DNA from: Mesorhizobium sp.
Lineage (GTDB): Bacteria; Pseudomonadota; Alphaproteobacteria; Rhizobiales; Rhizobiaceae
NCBI RefSeq assembly: GCF_023954305.1
Contig: NZ_JAMLIG010000001.1
Coordinates: 1,860,001 to 1,924,000, forward strand
Reading direction: 5' to 3'
DNA: 64,000 nucleotides
This document shows, in pieces, positions 26,479-34,801 of this stretch (its first letter is position 1; each line of letters starts with the position of its first letter). The position numbers were made by a program, and so were the translations under genes. Under the pieces are notes generated by a model. The model had not been told where the DNA came from and did no database searches. It saw only the letters and a list, made by a program, of their open reading frames with translations.

Positions 26479-27162
26479 ATGAGCCGGACCATCATCGCGC
26501 CGTCGGTTCTCTCGGCCGACTTCTCGAAACTCGGCGACGAGGTCGAGACGATCGTGCGCGCCGGCGCCGACTGGATCCACCTCGACGTCATGGACGGCCA
26601 TTTCGTGCCCAACATCACCTTCGGCCCGCCCGTCATCAAGGCGATCCGCGGCCGCACCGACAAGGTCTTCGACTGCCATCTGATGATCGCCCCGGCCGAT
26701 GCCTATCTCGCCGCCTTCGCCGACGCGGGCTGCGACATCATCACGGTTCATGCCGAGGCCGGCCCCCACCTCGACCGCTCGTTGCAGGCGATCCGCAATC
26801 TCGGCAGACGAGCCGGCGTGTCGCTCAATCCGTCGACGCCGGAAAGCGTCATCGAATATGTGCTCGACCGGCTCGACCTCGTGCTTCTGATGACGGTCAA
26901 TCCCGGCTTCGGCGGCCAGGCCTTCATCCCCTCCGTCGTCGAGAAGGTGAAGCGCGTCAAGGCGATGATCGGCGCCCGCCCGATCGACATCGAGATCGAC
27001 GGCGGGATCACGCCAGAGACGGCACCACTGGTCGCAGCCGCCGGCGCCAATGTGCTGGTTGCCGGCTCCGCCGTGTTCAAGGGTGGTTCGGAAGCCTCCT
27101 ATCGCGCCAATATCGAGGCGATCCGCGCCGCATCCGACGGGGCAATGCGGAAGGCGGCCTGA
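26479..27162 (+). CDS. rpe: Ribulose-phosphate 3-epimerase
   Basis: 227 residues, TIM barrel. 'APSVLSADFSKL', 'HLDVMDGHFVPNITFG', 'HLMI', 'MTVNPGFGGQAF' and 'EIDGGI' cover the metal ligands and phosphate site of Rpe. It interconverts ribulose-5-phosphate and xylulose-5-phosphate in the pentose-phosphate pathway. The gph gene starts 2 bases after its stop, an established pairing in proteobacteria. Confidence 0.97.
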   Translation: MSRTIIAPSVLSADFSKLGDEVETIVRAGADWIHLDVMDGHFVPNITFGPPVIKAIRGRTDKVFDCHLMIAPADAYLAAFADAGCDIITVHAEAGPHLDRSLQAIRNLGRRAGVSLNPSTPESVIEYVLDRLDLVLLMTVNPGFGGQAFIPSVVEKVKRVKAMIGARPIDIEIDGGITPETAPLVAAAGANVLVAGSAVFKGGSEASYRANIEAIRAASDGAMRKAA

Positions 27163-27164
27163 AC

Positions 27165-27851
27165 ATGGACTCGACGGCGCCCTGGCCGCGCGCGATCCTG
27201 TTCGATCTCGACGGGACGCTGATCGATTCCGCTCCCGACTTGCAGGCCTCGGTCAACATCCTGCTGATGAGGCACGGACTTCGGCCGCTACCCCTGCCCG
27301 ATGTGGTGTCGATGATCGGCAACGGGGTGAAGAAGCTGGTCGAGCGGGCATTCATCGCCGTCGGCCAGCCACTGGAAACGGACGAGCTCGAACGCGAATA
27401 CGAGGCGATGATCGGCATCTATGCCGATCATCTGACCGTGCACACCGTGTTGATGCCCGGCGTGCGGGAGGTCCTCGACGAGCTTCGCGCCAAGGACATC
27501 CTCATGGCCGTCGTGACCAACAAGCCGCAGATGCCGACCGAGGCGATCCTCGATCATTTCGGCCTCTCATCCGTGCTCGGCGCGGCGATCGGCGGCGATG
27601 CCGGCATCGAAAAGAAGCCGGCGCCGGGCATTGTCTTCGCGGCGCTGGAGCGGCTGCGTGTCGCGCTGGAAGATGCCGTCATGGTCGGCGACAGCCTGGC
27701 AGACGTCGGCTGCGCGCGTGCGGCAGGCATTCCCGTCGTCGCCGTGCGCGGCGGCTACACCTCCGTCCCGGTGGACGAAATCGGCGCGGACGTCGTCATC
27801 GGCTCCCTGGCCGATCTGCCGGCGACGCTCGCGGCCATGCGGCCGGCCTGA
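27165..27851 (+). CDS. gph: Phosphoglycolate phosphatase
   Basis: 228 residues, HAD superfamily. 'LFDLDGTLIDSAPDL' has the nucleophile Asp, 'VVTNKP' is motif II, and 'KKPAPGIVFAAL' with 'VMVGDSLADVGCAR' are motifs III/IV. It dephosphorylates 2-phosphoglycolate, a product of DNA repair and of RuBP oxygenation. Two bases downstream of rpe and probably co-transcribed. A related HAD phosphatase specificity cannot be excluded. Confidence 0.92.
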   Translation: MDSTAPWPRAILFDLDGTLIDSAPDLQASVNILLMRHGLRPLPLPDVVSMIGNGVKKLVERAFIAVGQPLETDELEREYEAMIGIYADHLTVHTVLMPGVREVLDELRAKDILMAVVTNKPQMPTEAILDHFGLSSVLGAAIGGDAGIEKKPAPGIVFAALERLRVALEDAVMVGDSLADVGCARAAGIPVVAVRGGYTSVPVDEIGADVVIGSLADLPATLAAMRPA

Positions 27852-27933
27852 CCCGCTTGGCTCGAGACAGGGCAAACCCCATATCTTGGCCATGACGCTT
27901 CACAAATCGCGGCGGGAATGGTTGAAGAGAAGC

Positions 27934-28335
27934 ATGGCGACCAAGACGGAACTGACGCGCAACCAGACGCTCGTGTTAGCGAGGCTCGAAGAGGCAGAAG
28001 GTCCGCTCAGCGCCTATGCGCTGCTCGACCAGCTGCGCGACGACGGCTTTCGCGCGCCGCTGCAGGTCTACCGCGCGCTCGACACGCTGATGAAGGGCGG
28101 GTTCGTGCACCGGCTGGAGAGCATCAACTCCTTCGTCGCCTGCCACGGCCACCATCACCACCACCATGGCATGACCGGTTTCGCCATCTGCGAGACCTGC
28201 GGCCAGGTGACGGAATTCACCGATCCGGTCGTGACCGAGCGGCTCGAAGCCTGGGCCGCCGACGCGGGATTCCGGCCGAACAAGGCCGTGATCGAATTCC
28301 GCGGCACCTGCGCCAACTGTGCGGCGGACGCATAG
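27934..28335 (+). CDS. zur: Fur-family zinc uptake regulator Zur
   Basis: 133 residues. 'LTRNQTLVLARLEEAEGPLSAY' and 'DDGFRAPLQVYRALDTL' match rhizobial Zur rather than Fur. The structural zinc cysteines are present in 'CETCGQ' and 'CANC'. A hexahistidine run in 'CHGHHHHHHGM' enlarges the metal site. Expected to repress zinc-uptake genes when zinc-loaded. The ATG at 27934 has GAAGAGAAG just upstream; an in-frame ATG at 27892 is an alternative. No znu genes are near. Confidence 0.88.
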   Translation: MATKTELTRNQTLVLARLEEAEGPLSAYALLDQLRDDGFRAPLQVYRALDTLMKGGFVHRLESINSFVACHGHHHHHHGMTGFAICETCGQVTEFTDPVVTERLEAWAADAGFRPNKAVIEFRGTCANCAADA

Positions 28336-28340
28336 GCCGT

Positions 28341-28370
28341 CCGCTTGGCGCAAAGGTCCGGCGCAAGCGG
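28341..28370. terminator. Possible bidirectional terminator between zur and polA
   Basis: The arms CCGCTTGGCGC and GCGCAAGCGG (one bulged G) flank a 9-base loop between two convergent genes. There is no T-run, so it is only a candidate. Confidence 0.35.
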
Positions 28371-28373
28371 CCG

Positions 28374-31300
28374 TCAGTGCGCCTCGTCCCAGTTGTGCGC
28401 GGCGCGGGCATCGACGTTGAGCGGCACCGACATGGCGACCGCCGGCATCGCGGCGTTTTCCATCACCTCGCGGATGACCGGGATCGCGCCCTCGACATCG
28501 TCCTCGCGCGCCTCGAAGATCAGTTCGTCATGCACCTGCAGGAGCATGCGCACCGCGTCGAGCCCCGCGTTTGCGAGTGCGGCATCCATGCGGATCATCG
28601 CCCGGCGGATGATGTCGGCCGCGGTGCCCTGAAGCCTCGCATTGGTCGAGGCGCGCTCGTTGAAGGCGCGCACCGACGGGTTCGGCGAGCGGATTTCCGG
28701 ATAGTGGATGCGCCGGCCGAAGATGGTCTCGACATAGCCTTCGCGGCGGGCGAACTCCTTGGTTTCCTCGATGTAATCGCGAATCCCGGGGAAGCGCTCG
28801 AAATACTTCTTGATGTAGCTGCCCGCCTCCTCGCGCGGGATCGACAGCTGGTTGGCCAACCCGAAGGCGGAAATCCCGTAGATGATGCCGAAGTTGATCG
28901 CCTTGGCGCGGCGCCGGATTTCCGACGGCATGCCCTCGACCGGCACGTTGAACATTTCCGACGCCGTGATCGCGTGGATGTCGGCGCCGTCGGCGAAGGC
29001 CTGCTTCAGCTGCGGGATGTCGGCGACATGGGCCAGCACGCGCAGTTCGATCTGGCTGTAGTCGGCGGAGATCAGCTTGTGCCCCGGTTCGGCGACGAAG
29101 GCGGTGCGGATCTTGCGGCCCTCGGCCGTGCGCACCGGGATGTTCTGCAGGTTCGGATCGGAGGACGACAGCCTTCCGGTGGTGGTCGAGGCCAGGGCGT
29201 AGGAGGTGTGGACCCGCCCCGTCTCCGGGTTCACGAAGCCCGGCAGCGCGTCGGTATAGGTCGATTTAAGCTTCGTCAGCTGGCGCCAGTCGACGATCTT
29301 GCGCGGCAGTTCGTGGCCCTCGGCGGCGAGATCCTCCAGCAGTTGCGCCGAGGTCGACCACTGGCCGGTCTTGGTCTTCGACCCGCCCGGCAGGCCCATG
29401 CGGCCGAACAGGATGTCGCCCAGCTGCTTGGGCGAGCCGATGTTGATGCGCTCGCCGACCAGCGCATAGATCTCGTCCTCGATGCGCGCCGCGCCCTGCG
29501 CCAGCTCGCCCGACAGCCGCGACAGGATCTGCCGGTCGATCGAGATGCCGCGCTGCTCCATGTTGGCCAGCACCGGCACCAGCGGCCGCTCCAGCCGCTC
29601 GTAGACCGAGACCAGCCCCTTGGCCACCAGCCGCGGCTTCAGCACCTGCCAGAGCCTCAACGTCACGTCGGCGTCCTCGGCGGCGTAGCAGGTCGCCTGG
29701 TCGAGCGCGACCATGTCGAAGGTCTGGAACGACTTGCCCGACCCGCTGACGTCCTTGAAGGCGATCGGCTTGTGGCCCAGCCACTTTTCCGACAGCGCAT
29801 CCATGCCGTGGCCGCCATTGGTGCCGCCGTCGGTGACGTAGGACATCAGCATCGTGTCGTCATACGGCTTCACGTCGATGCCGTGGCGGTTCATCACCAC
29901 CAGATCGTATTTCAGGTTCTGCGCGATCTTGAGGACCGACGGATCCTCCAGCAGCGGCTTCAGCGCCGCGAGCGCATCGCGGATCGGGATCTGGTTCTCG
30001 ACCAGCCCGCCGCCCAGCAGGTCGCCTACGCCGGTCTTGTGGCCGACGGGGACGTAGGCGGCGCGGCCCGGTGCGGTGGCGATCGAAAAGCCGCACAGTT
30101 CCGCCTGCATCGGGTCGAGCGAGGTGGTCTCGGTGTCGAAGGCGACGATGCCGGCCTCGCGCGCCTCGTCCATCCAGCGGTAGAGTTCGGCGATGTCGCG
30201 GATGCAGGCATAGGATTTCACGTCGAACGGCGTGCTGGTTGCCGCCTCGGCCCGCGCTGCGGCAAGGGCGGCGGGAGTTCCCTCCCCCTTGAGGGGAGGG
30301 TGGCCCGCAGGGCCGGGTGGGGTCAGAGCAGTCGCGCTCGACGTTCCTTCGGAATTGAGGCCAGCGGAGGCGACCCCACCCGTCGCCTTCGGCGACACCC
30401 TCCCCTCAAGGGGGAGGGACCCGCCCGACCCGACATCCGGCCCATGCGCCGCATCGCCGAACTCCACCTTCACCGTCGCCGGCTCGATCTCGGCCGCATC
30501 CGTACCGCTCGCCTCCGCCACTCGCCGCGTCAGCGTGGTGAATTCCAGCGCCTTGAGGAAGGCGATCAGCTTCGGCCCGTTGGGCGGCTGGAGGACGAAA
30601 TCCTCCAGCGGCTCGACATTCGGCACGTCGTCCTTCAGCGTCACCAGCAGGCGCGAGATGCGCGCTTTCTCGGCGTTCGCAATGATCGCCTCGCGCCGCT
30701 TCTCCTGCTTGATCTCGGCCGCGCGCGACAGAAGCGTATCGAGATCGCCGAACTGCTCGAGCAGCAGTGCGGCCGTCTTCGGACCGATGCCCGGCACGCC
30801 CGGCACGTTGTCGACGGAATCGCCGGTCAGCGCCTGCAGGTCGATCATCTTCTCAGGCGGCACGCCCCATTTCTCGACGACCTCGGGGATGCCGATCTGC
30901 CTGTCCTTCATCGGGTCGTACATCCACACCGAGGGCCCGACGAGCTGCATCAGGTCCTTGTCGGAGGAGATGATCGTGGCGTCCGCTCCCGCTTCCCGCG
31001 CCATCCGGCAATAGGTCGCGATCAGATCGTCGGCCTCGAACCCCTCCATCTCTATGCAGGGCAGGTCGAAGGCCTTGGTCGCCTGGCGGATCAGGCCGAA
31101 CTGCGGCACCAGATCCTCGGGCGGTGCCGAGCGGTTCGCCTTGTATTCGGGATAGAGCTCGTTGCGGAACGTCTTGGACGAATAGTCGAAGATCACTGCC
31201 AGATGGGTGGGGGTGATGCCGACATCGGTGTCGCGCGCATCCTGCATCAGCTTCCACAGCATGTTGCAGAAGCCGGAAACGGCGCCGACAGGCAGCCCGT

Positions 31301-31391
31301 CCGACTTGCGGGTCAGCGGCGGCAGCGCATGGTACGCGCGGAAGATGTAACCCGAGCCGTCTATGAGGAAGAGGTGATCGCCTTTTTTCAT
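28374..31391 (-). CDS. polA: DNA polymerase I
   Basis: 1005 residues. 5'-nuclease domain (about 5-290, 'LIDGSGYIFRAYHALPP', 'GPKTAALLL'); 3'-5' exonuclease domain (about 400-590, with 'FDTETTSLDP' holding both metal ligands, so proofreading is likely active); polymerase domain (about 620-1005) with motif A 'SADYSQIELRVLAH', motif B 'RRAKAINFGIIYG' and motif C 'LQVHDELIFE'. Between the nuclease and exonuclease domains, about residues 325-370 are encoded by a palindromic repeat element inside the frame ('SLPLEGRVSPKATGG...'), giving a Gly/Pro/Ser-rich linker. Start set at 'MKKGDHLFLIDG'; an earlier ATG is 14 codons upstream. Roles in Okazaki processing and repair. Confidence 0.97.
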   Translation of the reverse strand: MKKGDHLFLIDGSGYIFRAYHALPPLTRKSDGLPVGAVSGFCNMLWKLMQDARDTDVGITPTHLAVIFDYSSKTFRNELYPEYKANRSAPPEDLVPQFGLIRQATKAFDLPCIEMEGFEADDLIATYCRMAREAGADATIISSDKDLMQLVGPSVWMYDPMKDRQIGIPEVVEKWGVPPEKMIDLQALTGDSVDNVPGVPGIGPKTAALLLEQFGDLDTLLSRAAEIKQEKRREAIIANAEKARISRLLVTLKDDVPNVEPLEDFVLQPPNGPKLIAFLKALEFTTLTRRVAEASGTDAAEIEPATVKVEFGDAAHGPDVGSGGSLPLEGRVSPKATGGVASAGLNSEGTSSATALTPPGPAGHPPLKGEGTPAALAAARAEAATSTPFDVKSYACIRDIAELYRWMDEAREAGIVAFDTETTSLDPMQAELCGFSIATAPGRAAYVPVGHKTGVGDLLGGGLVENQIPIRDALAALKPLLEDPSVLKIAQNLKYDLVVMNRHGIDVKPYDDTMLMSYVTDGGTNGGHGMDALSEKWLGHKPIAFKDVSGSGKSFQTFDMVALDQATCYAAEDADVTLRLWQVLKPRLVAKGLVSVYERLERPLVPVLANMEQRGISIDRQILSRLSGELAQGAARIEDEIYALVGERINIGSPKQLGDILFGRMGLPGGSKTKTGQWSTSAQLLEDLAAEGHELPRKIVDWRQLTKLKSTYTDALPGFVNPETGRVHTSYALASTTTGRLSSSDPNLQNIPVRTAEGRKIRTAFVAEPGHKLISADYSQIELRVLAHVADIPQLKQAFADGADIHAITASEMFNVPVEGMPSEIRRRAKAINFGIIYGISAFGLANQLSIPREEAGSYIKKYFERFPGIRDYIEETKEFARREGYVETIFGRRIHYPEIRSPNPSVRAFNERASTNARLQGTAADIIRRAMIRMDAALANAGLDAVRMLLQVHDELIFEAREDDVEGAIPVIREVMENAAMPAVAMSVPLNVDARAAHNWDEAH
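30280..30418. repeat. Nested palindromic repeat element within polA coding sequence
   Basis: A 139-bp unit of two inverted arms. The left arm CCCTCCCCCTTGAGGGGAGGG (30280-30300), a GGCCC/GGGCC hairpin and GGGTGGGGTC (30315-30324) mirror the right GACCCCACCC (30372-30381), a GTCGCC/GGCGAC hairpin and the CCCTCCCC...GGGGGAGGG block (30397-30418). The frame of polA stays open through it. Similar elements lie at 34680 and 37495. Confidence 0.85.
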
Positions 31392-31504
31392 GGCCGAAGG
31401 GATAGCGCGGCGGCCTGCCAGGGTCCATCGCAAAGCCGCGCGGAGTGATCGCAGCTGTCAGGACCTGACAGGACGCGGCAGCGCCCCCGATTCTCACGGG
31501 TTCG

Positions 31505-31518
31505 TTACAAACTTGTAA
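31505..31518. promoter_or_regulatory. Operator-like palindrome upstream of polA
   Basis: TTACAA and TTGTAA separated by AC form a perfect 14-bp dyad, 114 bases upstream of the polA start. Such compact AT-rich dyads commonly bind dimeric repressors. The protein that binds it is unknown. Confidence 0.35.
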
Positions 31519-31619
31519 TCTACGTGCCCTTGAATCGCCACGTTCCGGGACCCAAATCTCGGTCATCGGCAATTATCGCCGAGTTCGGTTGAAGGCTCGT
31601 CCCCCGCCTATACCGGACA

Positions 31620-31712
31620 CTGCGGCAGCCTCATCCCCCTCTCCGGGCTGCCGCATCGTTTCGAGTACGGCCGCCACGGAACCCCCCTCCACCGTGGCGG
31701 CCATTTTCGTCT
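31620..31712 (+). ncRNA. Candidate small RNA with two C-rich-loop hairpins
   Basis: A possible -10 TATACC at 31609-31614 places a start near 31620. Two perfect stems follow: TGCGGCAGCC/GGCTGCCGCA (31621-31630 and 31646-31655) and GGCCGCCACGG/CCGTGGCGGCC (31669-31679 and 31692-31702). The second is followed by ATTTTCGTCTT, the look of a terminator. The loops carry CCCCCTCTCC and CCCCCCTCC, complementary to Shine-Dalgarno sequences, a theme of alphaproteobacterial anti-SD ('cuckoo'-type) small RNAs. It could instead be a structured leader of the aldolase gene. The strand rests on the T-run. Confidence 0.42.
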
Positions 31713-31775
31713 TGAGGGGGCCGATTGCAGCCTTGCCGAAGACGTTGCATCCTGCCGCTCTGGAAGGAGCCAGCC

Positions 31776-32540
31776 ATGAACGTCGCCGCACGCCGTATCG
31801 GCGCCAACATTACCCATACGGATGAGCGCATCGATCTCGCCGCGGCGCTGCGCTGGACGGCGCGGCTCGACATGCACGAGGCGGTCGCCAACCATTTCTC
31901 GCTCGCCGTCAACGACGACGGCACGCAGTTCCTAATCAATCCGAACATGGTGCATTTCAGCCGAGTGCGCGCCAGCGACCTGGTGCTGGTCGACGCCAAC
32001 GATCCGGCGACGATGGAGCGCCCCGACGCGCCGGACCCGACCGCCTGGGGCCTGCACGGCTCGCTGCACCGGCTGGTCCCACATGCGCGCTGCGCCATGC
32101 ATGTCCATTCGCGCTACGCCACCGTGCTCGCCTCCCTGGCGGATTCGCGCCTGCCGCCGGTCGACCAGAACTCCGCGATGTTCCATGGCCGCGTCGTCGT
32201 CGACGAGGGCTATGGCGGGCTCGCCTTCGAGGAGGAAGGCACGCGCTGCGCAAAATTGTTTGCCGATCCGAAGGTGAAGGTCATGGTGATGGGTAATCAC
32301 GGCCTGCTGGTCATCGGCGAGACGGTCGCCGACACGTTCGACCGGCTCTATTATTTCGAGCGCGCCTGCGAGAACTACGTAAAGGCGCTTTGGACCGGCC
32401 GGCCGCTGCGAATCCTCTCCGACGCGGTCGCCGAGACGGTCGCTGCCCAAATGGACGCCTATCCGGTCGCCACCGCGTCTCGGCATCTCGAACAGCTCAA
32501 GCTCATCCTCGACGAAGAGGGTTCGAACTACCGCGACTGA
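31776..32540 (+). CDS. Class II aldolase/adducin family protein
   Basis: 254 residues. 'AMHVHSRYATVL' provides the two zinc His and 'MVMGNHGLLVIG' the third; 'LDMHEAVANHFSLAV' is the N-terminal motif. Related to sugar-phosphate aldolases, but the phosphate-binding residues are not obvious, so it may act on a keto acid or be non-enzymatic. GGAAGGAG lies 5-6 nt before the ATG. It converges with the hydrolase gene, 6 bases apart. Distinct from the class II protein at 17730 (only weakly similar). Confidence 0.87.
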   Translation: MNVAARRIGANITHTDERIDLAAALRWTARLDMHEAVANHFSLAVNDDGTQFLINPNMVHFSRVRASDLVLVDANDPATMERPDAPDPTAWGLHGSLHRLVPHARCAMHVHSRYATVLASLADSRLPPVDQNSAMFHGRVVVDEGYGGLAFEEEGTRCAKLFADPKVKVMVMGNHGLLVIGETVADTFDRLYYFERACENYVKALWTGRPLRILSDAVAETVAAQMDAYPVATASRHLEQLKLILDEEGSNYRD

Positions 32541-32546
32541 CGCGGT

Positions 32547-33377
32547 TCAATCGCCCAGAAGCGCCTTCGTCAGCGGGTGATCCGGGCTCGCGAGACCGTC
32601 TACGACATTGAAGTGATGCCGGTCCGGCTCCTCGACGGCAGCCGTCGCCCCGCCCAGCCCTTTCCAGATCGAGGCGAGCAGCGCGTTCTGTCGGATGAAT
32701 TCCGAGCGCTCGTTGCCACCCACCCAGCAGGTCAGCCGCGTGCCCGACAGCGGCCGCAGCAGGGCCGGGCTTTCCGCCAGCGCCTCCGCCTCGTCGATCT
32801 TCAGGATCTCGTTGTTGGCGATGCGCATCAGCGGCCGGAGGTCATGGACGCCCGAGATCGACACGACATTGCCGATCCTCGCCCGCACCGCCTCGGGTAG
32901 CGGCGAGGTGTTGCTGGCCATGCGTGTTACCAGATGCCCACCGGCCGAATGGCCCGTCAGATGGACCGGTCCGGCGATCATTGTCGCTGCCGCCTCGATG
33001 GCCTGGCCGACCTCTGCCGTGATGCCCGATATGCGGATGTCGGGGCAAAGCGTGTAGGACGGCATCGCCACCGAATATCCGTGCGCCAACGGACCTGCGG
33101 CCAGATGCGACCAGTAGCTCTTTTCCAGCCGCATCCAGTAGCCGCCGTGAACGAAGACGACGAGACCCTTCGGCGCGCCTTCGGGCAGGAACAGGTCGAT
33201 CAGGTTGCGCGGCGCGGGACCGTAAGGCATGTCCAGTTTCGCGCGCCCGGCTGTCACCGCGGCAGTCCGGAACGTCTCCGCCGGCTCGATCCAGGCCTGC
33301 GGCCAGCGCTCGCCGCCGGGAATGTTGGGCCAGTTGGCGTAGGCGTCGTCCCAATCGGCGATGCGGTGAAGAAACAT
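32547..33377 (-). CDS. Alpha/beta hydrolase, kynurenine formamidase-like
   Basis: 276 residues. 'VHGGYWMRLEKSYWSHLAAGPLAHG' (oxyanion HGG) and 'TGHSAGGHL' (nucleophile Ser), with a His near the C-terminus in 'PDRHHFNVV', match the arylformamidase-like alpha/beta hydrolases that hydrolyse N-formylkynurenine or similar amides and esters. The start at 33377 has AGGGGG 6 nt upstream; a GTG at 33407 is a weaker option. No other tryptophan catabolic gene is near, so the substrate is uncertain. Divergent from livK. Confidence 0.82.
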   Translation of the reverse strand: MFLHRIADWDDAYANWPNIPGGERWPQAWIEPAETFRTAAVTAGRAKLDMPYGPAPRNLIDLFLPEGAPKGLVVFVHGGYWMRLEKSYWSHLAAGPLAHGYSVAMPSYTLCPDIRISGITAEVGQAIEAAATMIAGPVHLTGHSAGGHLVTRMASNTSPLPEAVRARIGNVVSISGVHDLRPLMRIANNEILKIDEAEALAESPALLRPLSGTRLTCWVGGNERSEFIRQNALLASIWKGLGGATAAVEEPDRHHFNVVDGLASPDHPLTKALLGD

Positions 33378-33529
33378 GTGCGGCCCCCTGATCCAGTCGT
33401 TCCCCACCAGTTAGCGCATTCGAAGGTCGAGGTGGACGTTTTTCCGTATCTGTGGAAAGTGCAGTGCGGAACCAGGCAATCGAGCGGGAAACCCCGCCGA
33501 ACGACAATGAAAACAAGGGAGTGTTCTAG

Positions 33530-34672
33530 ATGGGTAGACTTCTTGCAACGATCGCCTTCGGCCTGACGCTCGGCGTCTCCGGCCTCGCGATGGCCGAGCC
33601 GCTGAAGATCGGCATGATCACCACGCTGTCCGGCGGCGGCGCGGGGCTGGGCGTCGACGCGCGCGACGGCTTCATGCTGGCGATCAAACAGGCGGGCGAC
33701 GCGGAAATCTCCGTCGTCGTCGAGGACGACGCGATGAAGCCCGAGATCGCGGTGCAGATCGCCGACAAGATGATCCAGGCCGAACAGGTCGACGTGTTGA
33801 CCGGCATCATCTGGTCGAACCTCGCCATGGCGGTCGTGCCCAACGCCGTCGCGCAGGGCAAGTTCTACCTGTCGCCCAATGCCGGACCCTCGCCGCTCGC
33901 CGGCGCCAAGTGCGACAAGAACTATTTCAACGTCGCCTACCAGAACGACAATTTCCACGAAGCCGCCGGCAATTTTGCGCAGTCGCAGGGCATCAAGAAG
34001 ATGTTCATCCTCGCGCCGAACTACCCGGCGGGCACGGATTCGCTCAACGGCTTCAAGCGCTTTTACAAGGGCGAGCTGGCCGGCGAGGTCTACACCCAGC
34101 TCGGCCAGACCGACTACGCCGCCGAGATCGCCCAGATCCGCGCCTCGGGCGCAGACTCGGTCTTCTTCTTCCTGCCGGGCGGCATGGGCATCGCCTTCAT
34201 GAAGCAATATGCGCAGTCGGGCGTCGGCATCCCGGTCATGGGCCCCGGCTTCTCCTTCAGCCAGGACGTGCTGGGCGCCATCGGCGACGCGGCGATCGGC
34301 GCCAAGAACACCGCCTCCTGGTCCCCCGACCTCGACAATGCTGCCAACAAGGCCTTCGTCGAGGCCTTCAAGGCCGAATACAACCGCCTGCCGTCGATCT
34401 ACGCCGCCCAGGCCTACGATACGGCGAACCTCTTGATCTCGGCCAAGGGCAAGGCCAGCGTCAAGGACGCCGACGCGTTCCGCGCGGCGCTGAAGGAGGC
34501 CCAGTTCGACACCGTCCGCGGCAAGTTCAAGTTCAACACCAACAACCACCCGATCCAGGACTTCTACGTCCGCGAGGTCTACAAGGACGCCGACGGCACG
34601 CTGACCAACAAGATCGTCGGCACCTCCTTCACCGACCATCAGGACGCCTACGCGGCAGAGTGCAAGATGTAA
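33530..34672 (+). CDS. Branched-chain-type ABC transporter substrate-binding protein
   Basis: 380 residues with a signal peptide ('GVSGLAMA', cleavage at about residue 22). The mature part starts 'EPLKIGMITTLSGGGAGLG', the type I periplasmic binding (LivJ/LivK) motif, and has the two-lobed pattern throughout. AAGGGAG precedes the ATG. First gene of a complete liv-type operon (permeases, two ATPases). This clade often binds aromatic or other non-amino-acid ligands, so leucine uptake is not assured. Confidence 0.93.
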   Translation: MGRLLATIAFGLTLGVSGLAMAEPLKIGMITTLSGGGAGLGVDARDGFMLAIKQAGDAEISVVVEDDAMKPEIAVQIADKMIQAEQVDVLTGIIWSNLAMAVVPNAVAQGKFYLSPNAGPSPLAGAKCDKNYFNVAYQNDNFHEAAGNFAQSQGIKKMFILAPNYPAGTDSLNGFKRFYKGELAGEVYTQLGQTDYAAEIAQIRASGADSVFFFLPGGMGIAFMKQYAQSGVGIPVMGPGFSFSQDVLGAIGDAAIGAKNTASWSPDLDNAANKAFVEAFKAEYNRLPSIYAAQAYDTANLLISAKGKASVKDADAFRAALKEAQFDTVRGKFKFNTNNHPIQDFYVREVYKDADGTLTNKIVGTSFTDHQDAYAAECKM

Positions 34673-34679
34673 GGCACAA

Positions 34680-34801
34680 CCCCCTCACCCGGCCTCCGCT
34701 TCGCTCGGCCACCCTCTCCCCAAGGGGAGAGGAGGTGGTCCAGCGTCGGCGCCCTCTTCTCCCGTCGGGGAGAAGGTGGCCCGAAGGGCCGGATGAGGGG
34801 G
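34680..34801. repeat. Nested palindromic repeat element between livK and livH
   Basis: The terminal repeats CCCCCTCA (34680-34687) and TGAGGGGG (34794-34801) enclose two smaller hairpins built from CTCTCCCC/GGGGAGAG and CTTCTCCC/GGGGAGAAG. Similar in style to the elements at 30280 and 37495. The ATG of livH (34793) sits inside the right end. Confidence 0.85.

Larger units (their letters stand above)
31392..31775. other. polA/aldolase divergent intergenic region
   Basis: 384 bases between two divergent starts. No protein-coding gene is visible. It holds an operator-like palindrome at 31505-31518 and two strong tandem hairpins at 31621-31702 described as a candidate small RNA. An AAGGAG site lies just before the aldolase start at 31776. 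Confidence 0.6.

Noticed and set aside
27598..27933. Upstream extension of zur through gph
   Set aside because: It duplicates the gph region in another frame; Zur homology begins near 27934.
27918..31448. A 1176-codon + strand frame spanning zur and running antisense through polA
   Set aside because: It has Arg/His/Gly-rich translation without domains and lies opposite a clear polA; long antisense frames are expected at this GC.
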